Source: Chromobotia macracanthus | Lineage: Eukaryota > Chordata > Actinopteri > Cypriniformes > Botiidae | Assembly (NCBI GenBank): GCA_036877525.1 | Contig: JAZGTH010000147.1 | Coordinates: 1-64,000 of the forward strand | Length of the DNA: 64,000 nt | Reading direction: 5' to 3' | Part shown: one piece after another, positions 60,290 through 64,000 of the stretch | How the letters are laid out: the number at the start of each line of letters is the position of its first letter | How positions within the stretch are numbered: position 1 is the first letter of the stretch | The notes under the pieces: model-generated | What the model saw: the letters and a program-made list of their open reading frames with translations, nothing else | Told to the model about the DNA's origin: nothing | Database searches by the model: none | Program-made: the position numbers and the translations under genes

Positions 60290-63200
60290 AGAACCAGAGC
60301 ATGAGTTCAGATCCAGACTCCAAGAAACAAGAACCAGAGCATGAGTTCAGATCCAGACTCCAAGAAACAAGAACCAGAGCATGAGTTCAGATCCAGACTC
60401 CAAGAAACAAGAACCAGAGCATGAGTTCAGATCCAGACTCCAAGAAACAAGAACCAGAGCATGAGTTCAGATCCAGACTCCAAGAAACAAGACCCAGAGC
60501 ATGAGTTCAGATCCAGACTCCAAGAAACAAGAACCAGAGCATGAGTTCAGATCCAGACTCCAAGAAACAAGAACCAGAGCATGAGTTCAGATCCAGACTC
60601 CAAGAAACAAGACCCAGAGCATGAGTTCAGATCCAGACTCCAAGAAACAAGAACCAGAGCATGAGTTCAGATCCAGACTCCAAGAAACAAGACCCAGAGC
60701 ATGAGTTCAGATCAGACTCCCAGAAACAAGAACAATAAAGGATCAAAAAAAAAAACGCTCTACATAAACCCAGAGCATGAGTTCAGATCCAGACTCCAAG
60801 AAACAAGACCCAGAGCATGAGTTCAGATCCAGACTCCCAGAAACAAGAACCAAGACTAGAAGGAGTCAGGATCAAAACAACACGCTCTGACACTAAACCC
60901 AGAGCATGAGTTCAGATCCAGACTCCAAGAAACAAGAACCAGAGCATGAGTTCAGATCCAGACTCCCAGAAACAAGAACCAGAGCATGAGTTCAGATCCA
61001 GACTCCAAGAAACAAGACCCAGAGCATGAGTTCAGATCCAGACTCCCAGAAACAAGAACCAGAGCATGAGTTCAGATCCAGACTCCAAGAAACAAGACCC
61101 AGAGCATGAGTTCAGATCCAGACTCCCAGAAACAAGAACCAAGACTAGAAGGAGTCAGGATCAAAACAACACGCTCTGACACTAAACCCAGAGCATGAGT
61201 TCAGATTCAGACTCCAAGAAACAAGACCCAGAGCATGAGTTCAGATCCAGACTCCCAGAAACAAGAACCAAGACTAGAAGGAGTCAGGATCAAAACAACA
61301 CGCTCTGACACTAAACCCAGAGCATGAGTTCAGATCCAGACTCCAAGAAACAAGAACCAGAGCATGAGTTCAGATCCAGACTCCCAGAAACAAGAACCAG
61401 AGCATGAGTTCAGATCCAGACTCCAAGAAACAAGACCCAGAGCATGAGTTCAGATCCAGACTCCCAGAAACAAAACCAAGACTAGAAGGAGTCAGGATCA
61501 AAACAACACGCTCTGACACTAAACCCAGAGCATGAGTTCAGATCCAGACTCCAAGAAACAAGAACCAGAGCATGAGTTCAGATCCAGACTCCAAGAAACA
61601 AGAACCAGAGCATGAGTTCAGATCCAGACTCCAAGAAACAAGACCCAGAGCATGAGTTCAGATCCAGACTCCCAGAAACAAGAACCAAGACTAGAAGGAG
61701 TCAGGATCAAAACAACACGCTCTGACACTAAACCCAGAGCATGAGTTCAGATTCAGACTCCAAGAAACAAGACCCAGAGCATGAGTTCAGATCCAGACTC
61801 CAAGAAACAAGACCCAGAGCATGAGTTCAGATCCAGACTCCCAGAAACAAGAACCAAGACTAGAAGGAGTCAGGATCAAAACAACACGCTCTGACACTAA
61901 ACCCAGAGCATGAGTTCAGATCCAGACTCCAAGAAACAAGAACCAGAGCATGAGTTCAGATCCAGACTCCAAGAAACAAGACCCAGAGCATGAGTTCAGA
62001 TCCAGACTCCCAGAAACAAGAACCAGAGCATGAGTTCAGATCCAGACTCCAAGAAACAAGAACCAGAGCATGAGTTCAGATTCAGACTCCAAGAAACAAG
62101 ACCCAGAGCATGAGTTCAGATCCAGACTCCAAGAAACAAGACCCAGAGCATGAGTTCAGATCCAGACTCCCAGAAACAAGACCCAGAGCATGAGTTCAGA
62201 TCCAGACTCCAAGAAACAAGACCCAGAGCATGAGTTCAGATCCAGACTCCAAGAAACAAGACCCAGAGCATGAGTTCAGATCCAGACTCCAAGAAACAAG
62301 ACCCAGAGCATGAGTTCAGATCCAGACTCCAAGAAACAAGACCCAGAGCATGAGTTCAGATCCAGATCAGAAAAAAGACTCCAAGAAACAAGACCCAGAG
62401 CATGAGTTCAGATCCAGACTCCAAGAAACAAGACCCAGAGCATGAGTTCAGATCCAGACTCCAAGAAACAAGAACCAGAGCATGAGTTCAGATCCAGACT
62501 CCAAGAAACAAGAACCAGAGCATGAGTTCAGATCCAGACTCCAAGAAACAAGAACCCAGAGCATGAGTTCAGATCCAGACTCAAAAAGAAACAAGACAAC
62601 CAGAGCATGAGTTCAGATCCAGACTCCAAGAAACAAGACCCAAAGATTAGATAGAAGAAAAAAAGATATAATAATAAAAAAAAAAAGAAGATAAAAAGCA
62701 TGAGTTCAGATCAGATCAAAAAGAAAACAAGAACAAATATTCAGATCAGATCAAAAAGAAAAAAAAAAAATATAGATAGATCCAAAAACCATGAGAGATA
62801 GCAAACCCAGAGCATGAGTTCAGATCCAGACTCCAAGAAACAAGACCCAGAGCATGAGTTCGATCAACCCAAGAAACAAGAACCAGAGCATGAGTTCAGA
62901 TCCAGACTCCCAGAAACAAGAACCAAGACTAGAAGGAGTCAGGATCAAAACAACACGCTCTGACACTAAACCCAGAGCATGAGTTCAGATCCAGACTCCA
63001 AGAAACAAGAACCAAGACTAGAAGAAGTCCAGGATCAAAACAACACCCTGAATAAACCCAGAGCATGAGTTCAGATCCAGACTCCAAGAAACAAGAACCA
63101 AGACTAGAAGAAGTCAGATCAAACAACACGCTTACACTAAACAGAGCATGAGTTCAGATCCAGACTCCAAAAACAAACCAAATTCCTAAAAAACAACATG

Positions 63201-64000
63201 AGTTCAGATCCAGACTCCAAAAACAAGAACCAGAGCATGAGTTCAGATCCAGACTCCAAGAAACAAGAACCAGAGCATGAGTTCAGATCCAGACTCCAAG
63301 AAACAAGACCCAGAGCATGAGTTCAGATCCAGACTCCAAGAAACAAGACCCAGAGCATGAGTTCAGATCCAGACTCCAAGAAACAAGAACCCAGAGCATG
63401 AGTTCAGATCCAGACTCCAAGAAAAAACCCAGATGATTATGATAAATAATAGCATGAGTTCAGATCCAGACTCCAAAAACAAAACCAAATGAGTTCAGAT
63501 CAGACTCACAAAGAATTCAAGACTACCAGTGGTTCAGATCCAGACTCAAAACAAGACCAGAATGAGTTCAGATCAGACTCCAAGAAACAAGAACCAGAGC
63601 ATGAGTTCAGATCCAGACTCCAAAAACAAAAACTAAAACAGAGCATGAGTTCAGATCCAGACTCCAAGAAACAAGAACCAAGACTAGAAGAAGTCCAGAT
63701 CTAAACAACATGACAAAACCCAGAGCATGAGTTCAGATCCAGACTCCAAGAAACAAGAACCAAGACTAGAAGAAGTCAGGATCAAAACAACACGCTCTGA
63801 CACTAAACCCAGAGCATGAGTTCAGATCCAACTCAAAAACAAGAACCAAGACTAAAGAAGTCCAGATCAAAAAACACGCTCTGACACTAAACCAGAGCAT
63901 GAGTTCAGATCCAACTCAAAAAAAAAAAACCAAGACTAAAAAGTTCAGATCAAAACAACACGCTCTGACACTAAACCCAGAGCATGAGTTCAGATCCAGA
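60290..64000. repeat. 40-bp minisatellite with longer variant units, running off the right edge
   Basis: Basic unit: agagcatgagttcagatcca followed by gactccaagaaacaagaacc (40 bp). Interspersed longer units add about 48 bp (aagactagaaggagtcagga, tcaaaacaacacgctctgac, actaaaccc), giving a mixed higher-order array. From about 62640 onwards many units are corrupted by A-rich indels. Short open frames in both directions are artefacts of repetition. The array continues past the window. Confidence 0.93.

Overview
This window is vertebrate nuclear DNA, most likely from a teleost and probably a cyprinid-type fish. The reasons are spliced genes with GT-AG introns, a DIRS-type tyrosine-recombinase retrotransposon, a Tc1-like transposon, a decayed L1-like LINE, a fish-type tRNA-derived SINE, abundant CA/TG microsatellites, and a convergent mif4gd-mrps7 pair (the same arrangement as in human). 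There are no bacterial genes, operons, CRISPR arrays or rRNA. The species cannot be fixed from the sequence alone.

Layout. 1-3.2 kb: decayed DIRS element inserted in an intron of gene 1. 4.7-22.9 kb (+): gene 1, thirteen exons coding a roughly ten-pass membrane region and an acidic, Gln/Asn-rich tail; its 5' exons (expected to code Ig domains, by comparison with gene 2) lie left of the window. Its introns hold a Tc1-like transposon, an L1 remnant and several minisatellites. 24.6-26.8 kb: a 31-bp array that three times embeds the same unique module with a small candidate exon. 27.9-30.1 kb: a 15-bp array. 30.6-32.2 kb (+): mif4gd, complete in five coding exons (222 aa). 33.6-34.9 kb (-): mrps7, convergent with mif4gd. 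35.0-55.9 kb and beyond (+): gene 2, a paralogue of gene 1, with an interferon-response-like element, a signal-peptide exon, two V-set exons, a single transmembrane exon, two more V-set exons and then the first four exons of the same multi-pass region; its 3' end is not in the window. 57.7-64 kb: two adjacent long minisatellites that run off the right edge.

Two things stand out. First, genes 1 and 2 belong to an Ig V-set plus multi-pass-membrane family whose exons up to the C-terminal tail are nearly all phase 1-1, so they can be skipped or shuffled without a frameshift. The immune-type Ig domains and the promoter motif suggest an interferon-inducible surface receptor or ligand family related to the B7/butyrophilin group; I cannot name it. 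Second, roughly half of the window is tandem repeat, and two arrays (6.66-7.36 kb and 45.2-49.6 kb) are built from a splice acceptor plus the 5' half of a real transmembrane exon, with only the last copy continuing into the intact exon. The housekeeping pair mif4gd/mrps7 is free of arrays. Very long open frames in the 15-bp and 27-bp arrays are artefacts of periods divisible by three.
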